NCBI GenBank assembly: GCA_958295945.1
Contig: OY282386.1
Span: 2,741,864-2,805,863, forward strand
Direction: 5' to 3'
Length of the DNA stretch: 64,000 nt
Source of the DNA: Candidatus Poribacteria bacterium
Lineage (GTDB): Bacteria; Poribacteria; WGA-4E; WGA-3G
The notes under the pieces are model-generated. The model was not told the DNA's origin. It saw nothing but the letters and a program-made list of their open reading frames with translations, and made no database searches. Positions 8,562 through 18,588 of the stretch are shown here, one piece after another. The first letter of the stretch is position 1. Every line of letters begins with the position of its first letter. Position numbers and translations under genes: made by a program.

Positions 8562-8775
8562 TATTATCGGAGATTGGACAATTTCTCTATGTTTTCTATA
8601 GTGTGGACATAGATGGACCGATTTATATTCAGGTCCTTACTTGCAACGTAACGGACCGAAAAAGAACTTCATCGTCTATATAGGCAGCCCCAGCGGGGCG
8701 ACAGGTGTCCCAACAATTTGGCATTGGTTATGACTAATGCGTTTCTATTCATCAAGACTATTGTCCAAGTACTCA

Positions 8776-8823
8776 AAAAACTGTCCCAACTTTAGTAATA
8801 TTACTAAAGTTGGGACAGTTTTT
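8776..8823. terminator. 48-bp perfect palindrome, possible bidirectional terminator
   Basis: Arms A5-CTGTCCCAACTTTAGTAA and its exact complement around a central TA give a hairpin with A and T tracts on either side, so it could terminate in both directions. Its perfection over 48 bp is more than a terminator needs; a miniature mobile element is the alternative. Confidence 0.65.
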
Positions 8824-9099
8824 GTCTCATGGAAGTTGAGTTTTCAATGGAACGTCCATTTTGGATAAGTTGGACATATCAATGGAAAACAACGAAAACA
8901 CGGCACTCCAGTCATGCCAGAAAAATTGTCCAAACTATAGTCCTTATAAAAGGCAAGGGATTTTTTCACACAAACGATGCACCACTAGGACATCCCAAAA
9001 CTAAAGCATTAGGTCTTGTATTAGAATAGTTCACTTTTATTGAAGTAACGAAAATCCGTTACCACTAATATAACATAGAGACATCAATATCAACTTTTC

Positions 9100-9128
9100 T
9101 TGTAATTGTGCCAAAATTGTGATATTAT
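9100..9128 (+). promoter_or_regulatory. Possible promoter of glyA
   Basis: TTGTAA (9100-9105), a 17-bp spacer and TATTAT (9123-9128), about 50 bp before the glyA start. Confidence 0.4.
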
Positions 9129-9179
9129 TTAACCTTTACAATAAAATAGCATGTCAAGTTACACCCGGTGAGAGAAAAA

Positions 9180-10433
9180 ATGAATAAATTATTGGCAGAG
9201 GTAGACCCACAAATAGTTGAAATTACCGCCAATGACTTGGCACGTCAGCAAAACACGCTGATGCTAATCCCTTCTGAAAACTATGCCAGTCGAGCCGTGA
9301 TGGAAATTCAAGGGAGTATCCTTGGTAATAAATATGCCGAAGGATATCCCGGTGAGCGTTACTATAACGGTTGCGAGTTTATGGATAGTGTGGAATCGCT
9401 TGCGATAGAACGTGCGAAAACACTTTTCAGTGCCGAACACGTTAACGTTCAACCGCATGCGGGGACACAAGCGAATATGGCAGCATACCATGCCTTGCTT
9501 GATCCGGGGGATACGATCTTAGCCATGACTCTCAGTCACGGTGGACATCTGAGCCACGGGGACAAAGTCAACTTTTCTGGACGTTACTACAATGTTGTCG
9601 CTTACGGTGTAGACGCGGAAACGGAATTGATTGACATGGACACCGTAGGTCGCCTTGCCGAAGAACATCAACCGAAACTGATCGTTGTCGGGGCAACTGC
9701 GTATCCTCGACACTTCGACTTTGCTGCATGGCGTGAAGTCGCAGATTCTGTGGACGCATACCTACTCGCAGACATCGCACATATTGCTGGACTTATCGCA
9801 GGCGGTGTTCATCCAGATCCTGTCCCATATAGTGATGTGGTTACAACTACAACACACAAAACCTTACGCGGTCCTCGCGGTGCGATGATAATGTGTAAGG
9901 AAGAATATGCAGCGAAGATTGATAGAGCGGTATTCCCAGGTCTACAAGGCGGTCCTTTCCTCCACACAATCGCTGCCAGAGCGGTCGCTTTCAAAGAAGC
10001 AAGCGAACCAGAGTTCAAAACATATCAAGAACAAATAGTTAAGAATGCAAAAGCTCTTGCTCAAAGGTTAATTGAGAACGGATTCAGGTTAGTCAGTGGA
10101 GGAACAGAAAACCACTTGATGTTAATAGACCTAACTTCAAAATATGAGAAACTAAGCGGTAGGCAAGCAGCAGACCATCTTGAGGATGCGGGAATTATTG
10201 CTAATAAAAACACCATTCCTTTCGACAAGAGGAAACCGAAGACAACAAGTGGAATCCGACTTGGCACACCGATGGTTACAACGCGTGGTATGAAAGAAGA
10301 TGAAATGATACAAATTGCGGATTTTATGACTGAGGCACTTGAAAACAGACTAAAAGCTTCTGTAAAAAAACGTATTCGAGAAAAGGTTAAGGAATTCTGC
10401 GCGCAGTTCCCAATTTATGAATATCTATCGTAA
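9180..10433 (+). CDS. glyA: Serine hydroxymethyltransferase
   Basis: 417 residues from the ATG at 9180; GGTGAG 7 bp upstream favours it over the GTG at 9168. It interconverts serine and glycine with tetrahydrofolate, the main source of one-carbon units. Visible motifs are LIPSENYAS, the [15 protein letters not shown] substrate loop, and the PLP lysine Lys227 in [13 protein letters not shown]. Length is normal for the family. It is followed by folC (folate polyglutamylation), a functionally coherent pair of one-carbon genes. Confidence 0.96.
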   Translation: MNKLLAEVDPQIVEITANDLARQQNTLMLIPSENYASRAVMEIQGSILGNKYAEGYPGERYYNGCEFMDSVESLAIERAKTLFSAEHVNVQPHAGTQANMAAYHALLDPGDTILAMTLSHGGHLSHGDKVNFSGRYYNVVAYGVDAETELIDMDTVGRLAEEHQPKLIVVGATAYPRHFDFAAWREVADSVDAYLLADIAHIAGLIAGGVHPDPVPYSDVVTTTTHKTLRGPRGAMIMCKEEYAAKIDRAVFPGLQGGPFLHTIAARAVAFKEASEPEFKTYQEQIVKNAKALAQRLIENGFRLVSGGTENHLMLIDLTSKYEKLSGRQAADHLEDAGIIANKNTIPFDKRKPKTTSGIRLGTPMVTTRGMKEDEMIQIADFMTEALENRLKASVKKRIREKVKEFCAQFPIYEYLS

Positions 10434-10470
10434 ACACAATTTCTATACTACAAACGATTATACCTAAAAG

Positions 10471-11853
10471 TTGGACTACAAATCTGCACTCGCCTACATA
10501 GAACAGTTTATTGATTATGAAAGAAGTCCGGACTTCGCACGGCAAGCAAGATTCTACAATCTAAATCGTATTACGCATTTATTAGACTTGCTTGGAAATC
10601 CACAAGAAAGATTAAAAGTCATCCATGTCGCTGGGAGTAAAGGCAAAGGATCAACAGCAGCGATTATTGCATCAGTGCTAACACACGCGGGATATAAAAC
10701 GGGTTTGTATACCTCCCCACATTTGGTAACACCACGGGAACGGTGTCGGATTGACAACGAACTTATATCAGAATCAGAAGTTCCTTGCTACATTGACAAA
10801 CTGAAACCTGCGATTGAAACCGTTTCGTCTTCTGAATTCGGACGCGTTTCATTTTTTGAAATATACACAGCACTTGCCTTTACCTATTTTGCTGATAAAG
10901 CAACAGATTTTGCAGTTATTGAAGTCGGACTTGGAGGACGACTTGACGCAACAAATATCGTTTCTCCGGTAACAACTGTCATGACACCGATTGGTTTAGA
11001 ACACACATCAATATTAGGAAAAACTTATACTGAAATAGCGATTGAAAAAGCGGAGATAATCAAACAAGAGTGTCCGGTTGCAGTTGCCCCGCAACATCCT
11101 GATGCATACACTGTCATAGAAAGGGTAGCAAAAGAACGAAACGCACCAATTGTAAAAGTCAAAAATATAGTAGAAAGAAAATCCGATAATCCCGTTCTTA
11201 ATTCAGACGGTGTAACTATAGCACAACAATTTGATGTAGAAACTGATACAGAGACTTTTAGACAACTCTTACTGCCACTATTAGGACACCATCAGTATGT
11301 CAACGGGACAACTGCCATTGCTGCGATTGCGTGTCTGAAACAGAAAGGATATGAAATCACTAAAGATAGCGTGTATAAAGGTTTCAAGAACGTAACGTGG
11401 CCTGGACGTATCCAGTTAATAAAGTCCTCTCCGCTTGTCGTGCTTGATGGAGCACACTCACCTATTTCTATGGAGGCACTCTGTAGCACTATTCGTAACA
11501 ATTTTCGTTACACTCAGGTGGTTTTCATCGTTAGTATTATGAAAGATAAGGATTTAGCAGCAATTGGCAAAATTGTATCAAAAATAGCGGATTCCGTGAT
11601 TGTAACACAAGTTCCCGATAATCCTCGTGTCCTGTCTGCAGAAACAATACACGATTCATGGTCGGGTTTATTCCAAAATATAAAAATCCATAAAACCCCA
11701 AAAGAAGCAATCACAACGGGATTATCCTCCGCATCGCTTACAGATTTAATTTGTGTGACAGGTTCTCTATACCTTGTCGGAGAAGCACTCAAGTTCTTTA
11801 ATTGGGAATATGAATTTCAAGACTTACACACTAACGGTAGGCGTGCTTTGTAA
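10471..11853 (+). CDS. folC: Folylpolyglutamate synthase / dihydrofolate synthase
   Basis: 460 residues, start taken as TTG at 10471 because the N-terminus (ALAYIEQF) then matches the family; no strong RBS is seen. Mur-ligase fold with the P-loop HVAGSKGKGSTA (Gly58-Lys59-Gly60-Ser61), the YTSPHLVTPRER segment, EVGLGGRLDATN and a C-terminal VLDGAHSP motif. It adds glutamate to folates. The last residues (NGRRAL) and the stop codon are written by a palindromic intergenic repeat (11838-11864), so the original C-terminus may have been replaced. Confidence 0.94.
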   Translation: MDYKSALAYIEQFIDYERSPDFARQARFYNLNRITHLLDLLGNPQERLKVIHVAGSKGKGSTAAIIASVLTHAGYKTGLYTSPHLVTPRERCRIDNELISESEVPCYIDKLKPAIETVSSSEFGRVSFFEIYTALAFTYFADKATDFAVIEVGLGGRLDATNIVSPVTTVMTPIGLEHTSILGKTYTEIAIEKAEIIKQECPVAVAPQHPDAYTVIERVAKERNAPIVKVKNIVERKSDNPVLNSDGVTIAQQFDVETDTETFRQLLLPLLGHHQYVNGTTAIAAIACLKQKGYEITKDSVYKGFKNVTWPGRIQLIKSSPLVVLDGAHSPISMEALCSTIRNNFRYTQVVFIVSIMKDKDLAAIGKIVSKIADSVIVTQVPDNPRVLSAETIHDSWSGLFQNIKIHKTPKEAITTGLSSASLTDLICVTGSLYLVGEALKFFNWEYEFQDLHTNGRRAL

Positions 11854-11864
11854 GCGCGCTGAGA
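11838..11864. repeat. Palindromic repeat, family B, inside the folC 3' end
   Basis: GGTAGGCGTGCTTTGTAAG followed by CGCGCTG. The same sequence with one change recurs at 19600-19625 and is related to 22625-22680. It covers the folC stop codon. Confidence 0.75.
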
Positions 11865-11959
11865 AAATCGGTATACTGGTGAAAATTACACCTTATGGCA
11901 CGATTATTTGAATATGTGTGAACACTATGTAAGTCCTAATAATAAAAGAGAGGTATTTA

Positions 11960-14347
11960 ATGCGTGAAATCATTTGCAAAAGACGGTGGCTAAATTGGAA
12001 GTTAATTCTAATCTGCCTAACTGTATTCTGTTTAGCCACCGTGGCTTTTGCCCAATCAGACACCAATCCGGAGAATCCTCCCGTACCTTTAGTTTGGTGG
12101 ATTGCACCGATCGGTTCACTTATTGCTTTAGGTTTTGCATACCACTTCTATCGTTCAGTAATGAAACAGGACGAAGGAAATGAAACAATGCGTGAAATCG
12201 CACAATCTGTCCGTGAAGGTGCGATGGCATATCTTAGGCAACAATATAAAGTGGTCGGCATCGTCTTTGCTGTCCTGTGTCTCATCTTTATCTTCATGGC
12301 TTTCGTCCTTAAAGCACAGAACCAAGTGGTACCTTTTGCTTTCCTAACAGGCGGTTTTTTTTCTGGTCTCTGCGGTTTCCTCGGTATGAAAACCGCAACC
12401 AATGCATCCGCCCGAACAACAAGTGCAGCGATGAAAGGACTCAACGCTGGCTTAAAGGTTTCATTCCGTGCTGGTGCCGTGATGGGATTGATAGTCGTTG
12501 GCTTTGCACTTCTTGACATCACTGGCTGGTTTCTCATACTCTATTACATCTTCCCAAAGATCTCTTGGATAGGTGAAGAATTTTTAGGTAAAAACCCGCT
12601 CCCCCAAATTACAGTGATTATGCTTAGTTTCGGAATGGGTGCTTCCACACAAGCACTGTTTGCACGCGTTGGCGGTGGAATCTATACCAAAGCAGCGGAT
12701 GTCGGTGCTGACCTCGTTGGCAAAGTAGAGGCAGGCATACCTGAAGATGATCCGCGTAATCCTGCTGTCATCGCTGATAATGTTGGCGATAACGTAGGTG
12801 ATGTTGCGGGTATGGGTGCCGACCTCTACGAATCTTATGCAGGTTCAATCCTTGCTACAGCTGCCCTCGGTGTCGCTGCTGTTGCAGCTAAAGATTATGC
12901 TAACCTTTCCCTTCAACTGAAATACCTCTCTGCTCCCATGATTATCGCTGGTATCGGAGTGATCCTCTCTATTTTGGGTATCTATCTGGTGCGAACAAAA
13001 GAGGGCGCGACAATGAAGCAGTTGATGGGTTCGTTGAACCTTGGTATCAATGGAAGTGCTTTCGGTATCGCTATCGTATCGTTACCCGTTCTTCTGTACC
13101 TTGATCTTCCGAATAAGTGGCAGGTGTGGGGAGCGATAGTTACGGGGCTCATAGCAGGATTGATCATTGGGAAAGTCACAGAAATTTTCACTTCCCACGA
13201 ATATAAACCCACGCGCGCAATTGCGAAGCAAGCACAAACAGGACCGGCAACAGTGATTATTGAAGGTATTGCTGTCGGCATGGAGTCCACTGCAATCCCT
13301 GTCATTACAATTATCGGTGCGGTTGCGATTAGTTACTATCTTCCCGGTGGCGCGTTTGAACCCCTTATGGGTCTTTACGGTGTCGGTATCGCTGCTGTCG
13401 GAATGTTGGCAACACTCGGTATTACACTTGCTACCGATGCTTACGGACCTATTGCAGATAACGCTGGCGGAAACGCCGAGATGGCAAAACTTGACGAAAG
13501 TGTCCGAGAACGTACAGACCAGTTAGATGCACTCGGTAATACAACTGCTGCAACCGGTAAAGGTTTTGCTATAGGTTCTGCAGCACTCACAGCACTTGCC
13601 CTCCTCGCAGCTTACCTTGAAGAAATCCGACACGGTCTATATCACTTGGCAGATAAAAAAACGTTGGACATTGATCGTGAAGGTCCGGATGCCGCGGTTG
13701 ATACGCTGACTGTATCAGTAGATCAATTTATGGAATACTATAACGTCACACTGATGAATCCACAAGTTCTCATCGGTCTGTTTATCGGTGCAGTGATGGC
13801 ATTCTATTTCTGCGCGCTGACGATGAAGGCTGTCGGACGCGCTGCAGGTGCTATGGTAGAAGAAGTTCGCCGTCAATTTCGTGAAAACCCCGGCATTATG
13901 AAAGGTGAGGAAAAACCCGATTACGCACGATGTGTTAGCATTTCTACTGTCGGTGCACAACGTGAGATGATTTTTCCATCGCTCATTGCTATTGTGGTGC
14001 CTGTTGCTGTCGGATTGCTATTTAATGTGGCAGGTGTGCTCGGATTACTCACAGGTGGGTTGGCAACAGGTTTCGTTTTAGCAATTATGATGGCAAACGC
14101 CGGCGGTGCTTGGGACAACGCGAAAAAGTTTATTGAAGAAGGTAAACATAAAGAAGAATACGGTGAAAAAGGGTCAGAACAGCACAAAGCCACTATCGTC
14201 GGTGATACCGTCGGGGATCCGTTTAAAGACACCTCCGGTCCTTCCCTTAACATCTTGATTAAGTTGATGTCTATGGTTTCTGTTGTGTTTGCTGGCCTCA
14301 TCGCAAAATATGGTGGTGTGTTCAGCACTTGGTTAGGGATGCAGTAG
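11960..14347 (+). CDS. hppA: Membrane-bound, probably K+-dependent, ion-pumping pyrophosphatase
   Basis: 795 residues, about 15-17 membrane helices. It hydrolyses pyrophosphate and pumps H+ or Na+ across the inner membrane. Signatures include the DVGADLVGKVEAGIPEDDPR substrate loop and DNVGDNVGDVAGMGADL near Asp273. The GNTTAATGKG segment has Ala530 and Gly533 at the positions that separate K+-dependent (Ala/Gly) from K+-independent (Lys/Thr) enzymes, so this one should be K+-stimulated. Whether it pumps Na+ or H+ I cannot decide. The N-terminus carries an additional signal-peptide-like segment ending VAFAQSD before the conserved first helix. Confidence 0.95.
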   Translation: MREIICKRRWLNWKLILICLTVFCLATVAFAQSDTNPENPPVPLVWWIAPIGSLIALGFAYHFYRSVMKQDEGNETMREIAQSVREGAMAYLRQQYKVVGIVFAVLCLIFIFMAFVLKAQNQVVPFAFLTGGFFSGLCGFLGMKTATNASARTTSAAMKGLNAGLKVSFRAGAVMGLIVVGFALLDITGWFLILYYIFPKISWIGEEFLGKNPLPQITVIMLSFGMGASTQALFARVGGGIYTKAADVGADLVGKVEAGIPEDDPRNPAVIADNVGDNVGDVAGMGADLYESYAGSILATAALGVAAVAAKDYANLSLQLKYLSAPMIIAGIGVILSILGIYLVRTKEGATMKQLMGSLNLGINGSAFGIAIVSLPVLLYLDLPNKWQVWGAIVTGLIAGLIIGKVTEIFTSHEYKPTRAIAKQAQTGPATVIIEGIAVGMESTAIPVITIIGAVAISYYLPGGAFEPLMGLYGVGIAAVGMLATLGITLATDAYGPIADNAGGNAEMAKLDESVRERTDQLDALGNTTAATGKGFAIGSAALTALALLAAYLEEIRHGLYHLADKKTLDIDREGPDAAVDTLTVSVDQFMEYYNVTLMNPQVLIGLFIGAVMAFYFCALTMKAVGRAAGAMVEEVRRQFRENPGIMKGEEKPDYARCVSISTVGAQREMIFPSLIAIVVPVAVGLLFNVAGVLGLLTGGLATGFVLAIMMANAGGAWDNAKKFIEEGKHKEEYGEKGSEQHKATIVGDTVGDPFKDTSGPSLNILIKLMSMVSVVFAGLIAKYGGVFSTWLGMQ

Positions 14348-14393
14348 GATAAACATAAGGATAACATAAGGATTTCATGAGAGTGAGAGATGC

Positions 14394-14560
14394 TCTTTAG
14401 TCCCATAGGGACGAAATGTTTATAGATAAAGATTGTCCTATTTTTCTTGAGTTCCGTAGGAACGATATGTGTATAACAACGAGAAATATATCGTTCCTAC
14501 GGAACTCAAAATGGGTTGTACGCATTTTTTCTATAAACATATCATCCCTACGGGACTGAA
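14394..14560. repeat. Nested inverted repeat element
   Basis: Outer arms at about 14397-14425 and 14531-14560 (AGTCCCATAGGGACGA and its near complement) enclose inner perfect 22-bp arms at 14447-14468 and 14488-14509 (TTGAGTTCCGTAGGAACG). The two arm pairs are themselves related, suggesting one element inserted in another. It forms most of the 14348-14654 spacer. Confidence 0.8.
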
Positions 14561-14654
14561 GAACATGCTTGAAATTACAAAATACCTTAATTTGACACTA
14601 ATAGTATGCCAAAAATCTCAAACCATAATTTACATTCTAAAAAAGGAAACAACC

Positions 14655-15176
14655 ATGAAACACCACATGACCATTGGTATAATCTTAAGTTTGCTCATTC
14701 TGTTAACAATAGGTTGTCAAGGTCTACAGAATCAGATGAAGGCGGAGCCTGATGATACTCCCGTATCCGTTTCCGTTGATGACGTTGATCCGCCTGATAA
14801 TAATTATACAGGAGAAGTTTTTATCGGAGATGCTGGAGACAGATTCGGAACAGACGAATTTGTAGTGAATTCTGCTACCATCACAGACGATACGCTCACT
14901 GTCAGTGTATCTTACGGCGGGGGATGTGAAGCTCATCAATTTACATTAGTCGTTTCGGATTCATTCCTTGAATCATTTCCTGTACAACTCCATGTTTCCT
15001 TAGCGCACAATGCTAACGGGGACACCTGTGAAGCATATCTAACTGAAAAATACCAATTTGATCTAACGCCGATTAAAAACATGTATCAAGAGGATTACCG
15101 ACAGGAAGCAGGTACGATCATTTTGCGTCTCAAAAACGCGCCGGACACAGATCTTGTCTATGAATTCACGATGTAA
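14655..15176 (+). CDS. Small lipoprotein of unknown function
   Basis: 173 residues from ATG 14655, which has AAAAGGA 8 bp upstream; an ATG at 14469 would start inside the inverted repeat element and is rejected. Signal segment with lipobox LLTIGC (Cys21). The mature protein is acidic, with a central 'SVSYGGGCEAHQFTLVVSDSF' type beta sequence containing two Cys (GGGC and GDTC) that could form a disulfide. No family recognised. It is isolated between hppA and ilvD. Confidence 0.75.
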   Translation: MKHHMTIGIILSLLILLTIGCQGLQNQMKAEPDDTPVSVSVDDVDPPDNNYTGEVFIGDAGDRFGTDEFVVNSATITDDTLTVSVSYGGGCEAHQFTLVVSDSFLESFPVQLHVSLAHNANGDTCEAYLTEKYQFDLTPIKNMYQEDYRQEAGTIILRLKNAPDTDLVYEFTM

Positions 15177-15377
15177 TCCTATCAATTAAATCTCGGCATT
15201 CTAAGGAAGTTGGACCATTTCTAATTAAGAACATATCATATAAAGATTCCCTGGTTCGTAGTCGCGCAATTCATTGCGCCTCTTGCATTCTGGTTCAAAA
15301 GGATCATCATTAATAGAATTGGTATTATTTTTGTTTCTGCACATCCTTTCTTTAGCATTCAAAAGGAGAACAAGCCA

Positions 15378-17057
15378 ATGTCCAATAAATTGAAACCCCG
15401 TAGTTATGTGATTACCGATGGTCCTGACCGTGCTGCCGCACGCACCATGCTTATGTTTGGTGATGAAGGACTGACACCAGAAGACCTTGACAAACCGATT
15501 ATCGGGGTGGCAAATACGTGGATTGAGATCGGTCCCTGTAACTTCCACTTGAGACGACTCGGTGCAAAGGTCAAACAAGGTATTCGCGACGCGGGTGGTA
15601 CACCTCTGGAATTCAATACCGTCAGTATTTCCGACGGCATTACAATGGGAACAGAGGGGATGAAGACCTCGCTTATTAGTCGTGAAGTAATTGCCGATTC
15701 AATAGAATTAGTCTCCATTGGTAACATGTTTGATGCAGTTGTTGCACTATGCGGCTGCGACAAAACTGTGCCAGGGACCGTAATGGCATTAGCGCGTTTA
15801 GATATTCCATCCCTCACATTATACGGCGGATCAATTATGCCCGGTAAATTTCAGGGACGGGATGTCACCATTCAAGATGTCTTTGAAGCAGTCGGTCAAC
15901 ATGCGGAAGGCACTATTACAGTAGAGGAATTGGACGATCTGATTAGTAAAGGATGTCCAGGTCCAGGTGCTTGCGGTGGACAATTCACTGCAAATACGAT
16001 GGCAACTGCTGTTGAGATGTTGGGAATCGCACCGATGGGTAGCGGTAGTGTGCCAGCTGCCATAGAAGAAAAGGACGATGAGGCATACAAAGCCGGACAA
16101 CTCGTTATGGATATGCTCGCTGCTGACCGTCGTCCGAGTCAGATTATTACCCGAAAGTCACTTGAAAATGCTATTACATCAGTTGCTGCAACAGGCGGTT
16201 CTACGAACGGTGTTCTACATCTCCTTGCTATTGCACACGAAGCACAAATCCCATTGACACTTGAGGACTTCCATGTCATTAGTCAGAGAACACCCGTTAT
16301 GGCAGACTTAAAACCCGGTGGACAGTTTGTTGCAACCGACTTGTATGAGGCAGGCGGTATTCAGTTCTTAGCAAAACGTCTTGCAGAAGCAGGGTTAATC
16401 CATACCGATGAACTCACCGTTACAGGAAAAACTATCGGTGAAGAAGCAAACACCGCCACCGAAGCCGATGGACAGCAGGTAGTCCGAGCAGTGGATTCAC
16501 CGCTAAAACCGACAGGCGGGTTTGCTATATTGAGAGGCAATCTTGCCCCTGATGGATGTGTTATCAAGTTAGCGGGTCAGCAAAAAACTATCCATCGCGG
16601 TCCGGCACGTATCTTTGAACGTGAAGAGGACACTTTCGCTGCCATAAAAGATGGGAAAATTAAACCTGGTGATGTTGTTGTGATTCGATATGAAGGACCT
16701 ACTGGTGGTCCCGGTATGCGTGAGATGTTAGGTGTAACCGCGGCAATCGTCGGTGCAGGTTTGAGTGAGGATGTTGCGCTCATGACTGATGGTAGATTCT
16801 CTGGAGCAACGCACGGCTTTATGATATGCCATGTGGCACCAGAAGCTGCAAAAGGCGGTCCCATCGCTATTCTCCAAGAAGACGATGAAATCGTGATTGA
16901 TGCTGAAACACGTAGAATTGATGTCACACTCACCGATGTGGAAATTCAAGCACGTTTTGAGAAGTGGACTCCTCCCGAACCACCCTATAAACGCGGCGTG
17001 ATGGCAAAATATGCAAACTCTGTTTCCTCTGCATCAGAAGGGGCAGTAACTGGATAA
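15378..17057 (+). CDS. ilvD: Dihydroxy-acid dehydratase
   Basis: 559 residues, RBS AAGGAG 11 bp upstream. It dehydrates 2,3-dihydroxy-3-methylbutanoate or -pentanoate in valine, isoleucine and leucine synthesis. Iron-sulfur ligands are visible: Cys127 in GCDKTVPG and Cys199 in [17 protein letters not shown]. The C-terminal [12 protein letters not shown] and [14 protein letters not shown]-type motif (here [11 protein letters not shown]) is complete. Length is normal. A monocistronic housekeeping gene here; no other ilv gene is in the window. Confidence 0.96.
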   Translation: MSNKLKPRSYVITDGPDRAAARTMLMFGDEGLTPEDLDKPIIGVANTWIEIGPCNFHLRRLGAKVKQGIRDAGGTPLEFNTVSISDGITMGTEGMKTSLISREVIADSIELVSIGNMFDAVVALCGCDKTVPGTVMALARLDIPSLTLYGGSIMPGKFQGRDVTIQDVFEAVGQHAEGTITVEELDDLISKGCPGPGACGGQFTANTMATAVEMLGIAPMGSGSVPAAIEEKDDEAYKAGQLVMDMLAADRRPSQIITRKSLENAITSVAATGGSTNGVLHLLAIAHEAQIPLTLEDFHVISQRTPVMADLKPGGQFVATDLYEAGGIQFLAKRLAEAGLIHTDELTVTGKTIGEEANTATEADGQQVVRAVDSPLKPTGGFAILRGNLAPDGCVIKLAGQQKTIHRGPARIFEREEDTFAAIKDGKIKPGDVVVIRYEGPTGGPGMREMLGVTAAIVGAGLSEDVALMTDGRFSGATHGFMICHVAPEAAKGGPIAILQEDDEIVIDAETRRIDVTLTDVEIQARFEKWTPPEPPYKRGVMAKYANSVSSASEGAVTG

Positions 17058-17111
17058 ATTCAGTTTATCCCATTCACAAACACAACATACAATTCAATGT
17101 TTTCTATCTGT

Positions 17112-17135
17112 GGGACAGGTCTAAGTGCTTGTCCC
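17112..17135 (+). terminator. Possible terminator after ilvD
   Basis: GGGACAGG and CTTGTCCC form an 8-bp stem with one G-T/G-A weak pair, followed by TTTGTGG. Only a short T run, so the call is weak. Confidence 0.35.
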
Positions 17136-17165
17136 TTTGTGGTTAAGCACTAAATCAGAAAACAC

Positions 17166-17194
17166 TTGCAAGATTCCTTTAAATTTGGTAAAAT
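17166..17194 (+). promoter_or_regulatory. Possible promoter of the HsdR_N-like gene
   Basis: TTGCAA (17166-17171), 17 bp, TAAAAT (17189-17194), within the 17058-17383 spacer, which otherwise shows nothing I recognise. Confidence 0.35.
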
Positions 17195-17383
17195 GCGTTT
17201 ATACAAGGGAAAATTAAAACTTCTAAATTAAACACGTTTATTCATAATTTAATGACTGATCAAGGACAAGTTAAAGTTAGTTATGAACAATCTCTTCACC
17301 GACGACCTGAAAATCTGTGCGAAATGGACACAGAAACATTGACCTGATCTGTGCTAATTCGTCATCTAACAAAGGATATACCT

Positions 17384-18477
17384 ATGGACATTTTGAACGA
17401 ACTCAAAAACCTATCCGACCGTATCGCTGATGATAAGAAAAAGGTAGAAGGCGAACAAGGGACGATAAATACATTTATCCTCCCTTTAATACGTCTGTTA
17501 GGATATGACTATACTAACCCGAGAGAAGTTAAGTATGAATTTCCTGCTGGTTTTGGCACGCAAAAAGGGGAAAAGGTTGACCTTGCAATTCTCAGAGATG
17601 ATAGAGTCATAATGTTAATTGAGTGCAAAGATTGGCGTGTAGTTTTTTCCGAAAAAGACATTAACCAACTTATCCGTTACTTTGCGGCTGTAACTGAAGC
17701 GCGAATCGGTGTATTGACAAACGGTATTATATATAGGTTTTACACAGATTCGGAAAAACCAAATGTGATGGATACAAAACCATTTTTTGAATTCAGCATG
17801 TCTGAGATTAATCCGCTGTTAGCCAATGTGCTAAATAACTTTACCAAGGATAACTTTGATTTGGATAATACTCGTTCCACAGCAATAGATTTAAAGCATC
17901 GAGGAGAGATAAAGCAAATCCTAATTGAACAACTGGAAGTCCTACTAAAGATTTTGTGAGATTTTTCTACAATACAATTAAAACGCAGATAGCAGCAAAG
18001 GATTTTACAGATATCGTTAGGCGCGCATTCAATGAATTTGTAAATGAAATGAACAAGCAAGACCTAAATGAAAGTGATGAACAACAGGACAATGAACTTG
18101 ACAAAGAACCGAATTGGAATGATAAACAAAATGATAAAGAACCGGATGAAAATAGTGGAAAACCTGCAAAATTGAAATTTACAAACATTAGAGTTACTAT
18201 GCCTGACGGGAGTGTAATATATCATGATAATGGAAAACAAACCTATCTTGATGCGCTTGAAAAGTTAGGACTGGAAGAAGTAATGCGTGTTCGTCCAAAC
18301 ATTGTAGCAACAGAGCAGTTTTCCCTTGTAACGAAGGGTGTCAAATGTGGGAGGTTCTGGGTTAGAGGAACGAATGGTTTTAGTACAAAGGATAGAATAG
18401 CGGAACTTAAAAAAATTACCGGTCTACTTGGTATTTCGTTGCTTATAGAACAAGTTGAGAAAAAACCAAAATCCTAA
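17384..18477 (+). pseudogene. HsdR_N-type restriction nuclease-like protein, split by a frameshift
   Basis: The first part (17384-17959, ATG with AAAGGA upstream) is a PD-(D/E)XK-like HSDR_N domain: KKGEKVDLAIL then MLIECKDW, with QLIRYF and GVLTNGIIYRFYTD. The second part (17956-18477) continues the same family with FVRFFYNTIK and a C-terminal domain starting VTMPDGSVIYHDNG. Near 17936-17940 the frames join as GAA-(A)GT-CCT if one A is restored, giving ...EQLESPTKDFVRFF..., the sequence the family would have there. So a single-base deletion, or an assembly error, separates the two frames. Intact, the protein would be about 365 residues, a stand-alone nuclease of unknown role. Confidence 0.8.
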
Positions 18478-18588
18478 TGAAGATTGTGTTCCCATTCCAA
18501 AAAATCAAAGAGATTGTTCTCCACAAGAGACCACCCGCTGGACTCCGCATATCCACCTCCACTGATTAATTCCTATCCACATACAATT

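Larger units (their letters stand above)
8562..9179. other. 618-bp non-coding region
   Basis: Holds a GCCCCAGCGGGGC-type palindrome near 8690, the 48-bp perfect palindrome at 8776-8823 and the glyA promoter. A 66-codon frame at 8829-9029 shows no protein-like features. Confidence 0.5.

Noticed and set aside
8829-9029. 66-codon plus-strand frame after the palindrome
   Set aside because: No RBS, no domain-like sequence, and it ends in promoter-like DNA.
14469-14654. Upstream extension of the small lipoprotein
   Set aside because: It reads through an inverted repeat and would place the signal peptide 62 residues inside the protein.
15225-15578. Minus-strand frame at the ilvD start
   Set aside because: Overlaps the strongly supported ilvD and shows no family motif.
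18484-18588. N-terminal extension of RluD
   Set aside because: Precedes the S4 domain with non-conserved sequence; the ATG at 18589 is sufficient.
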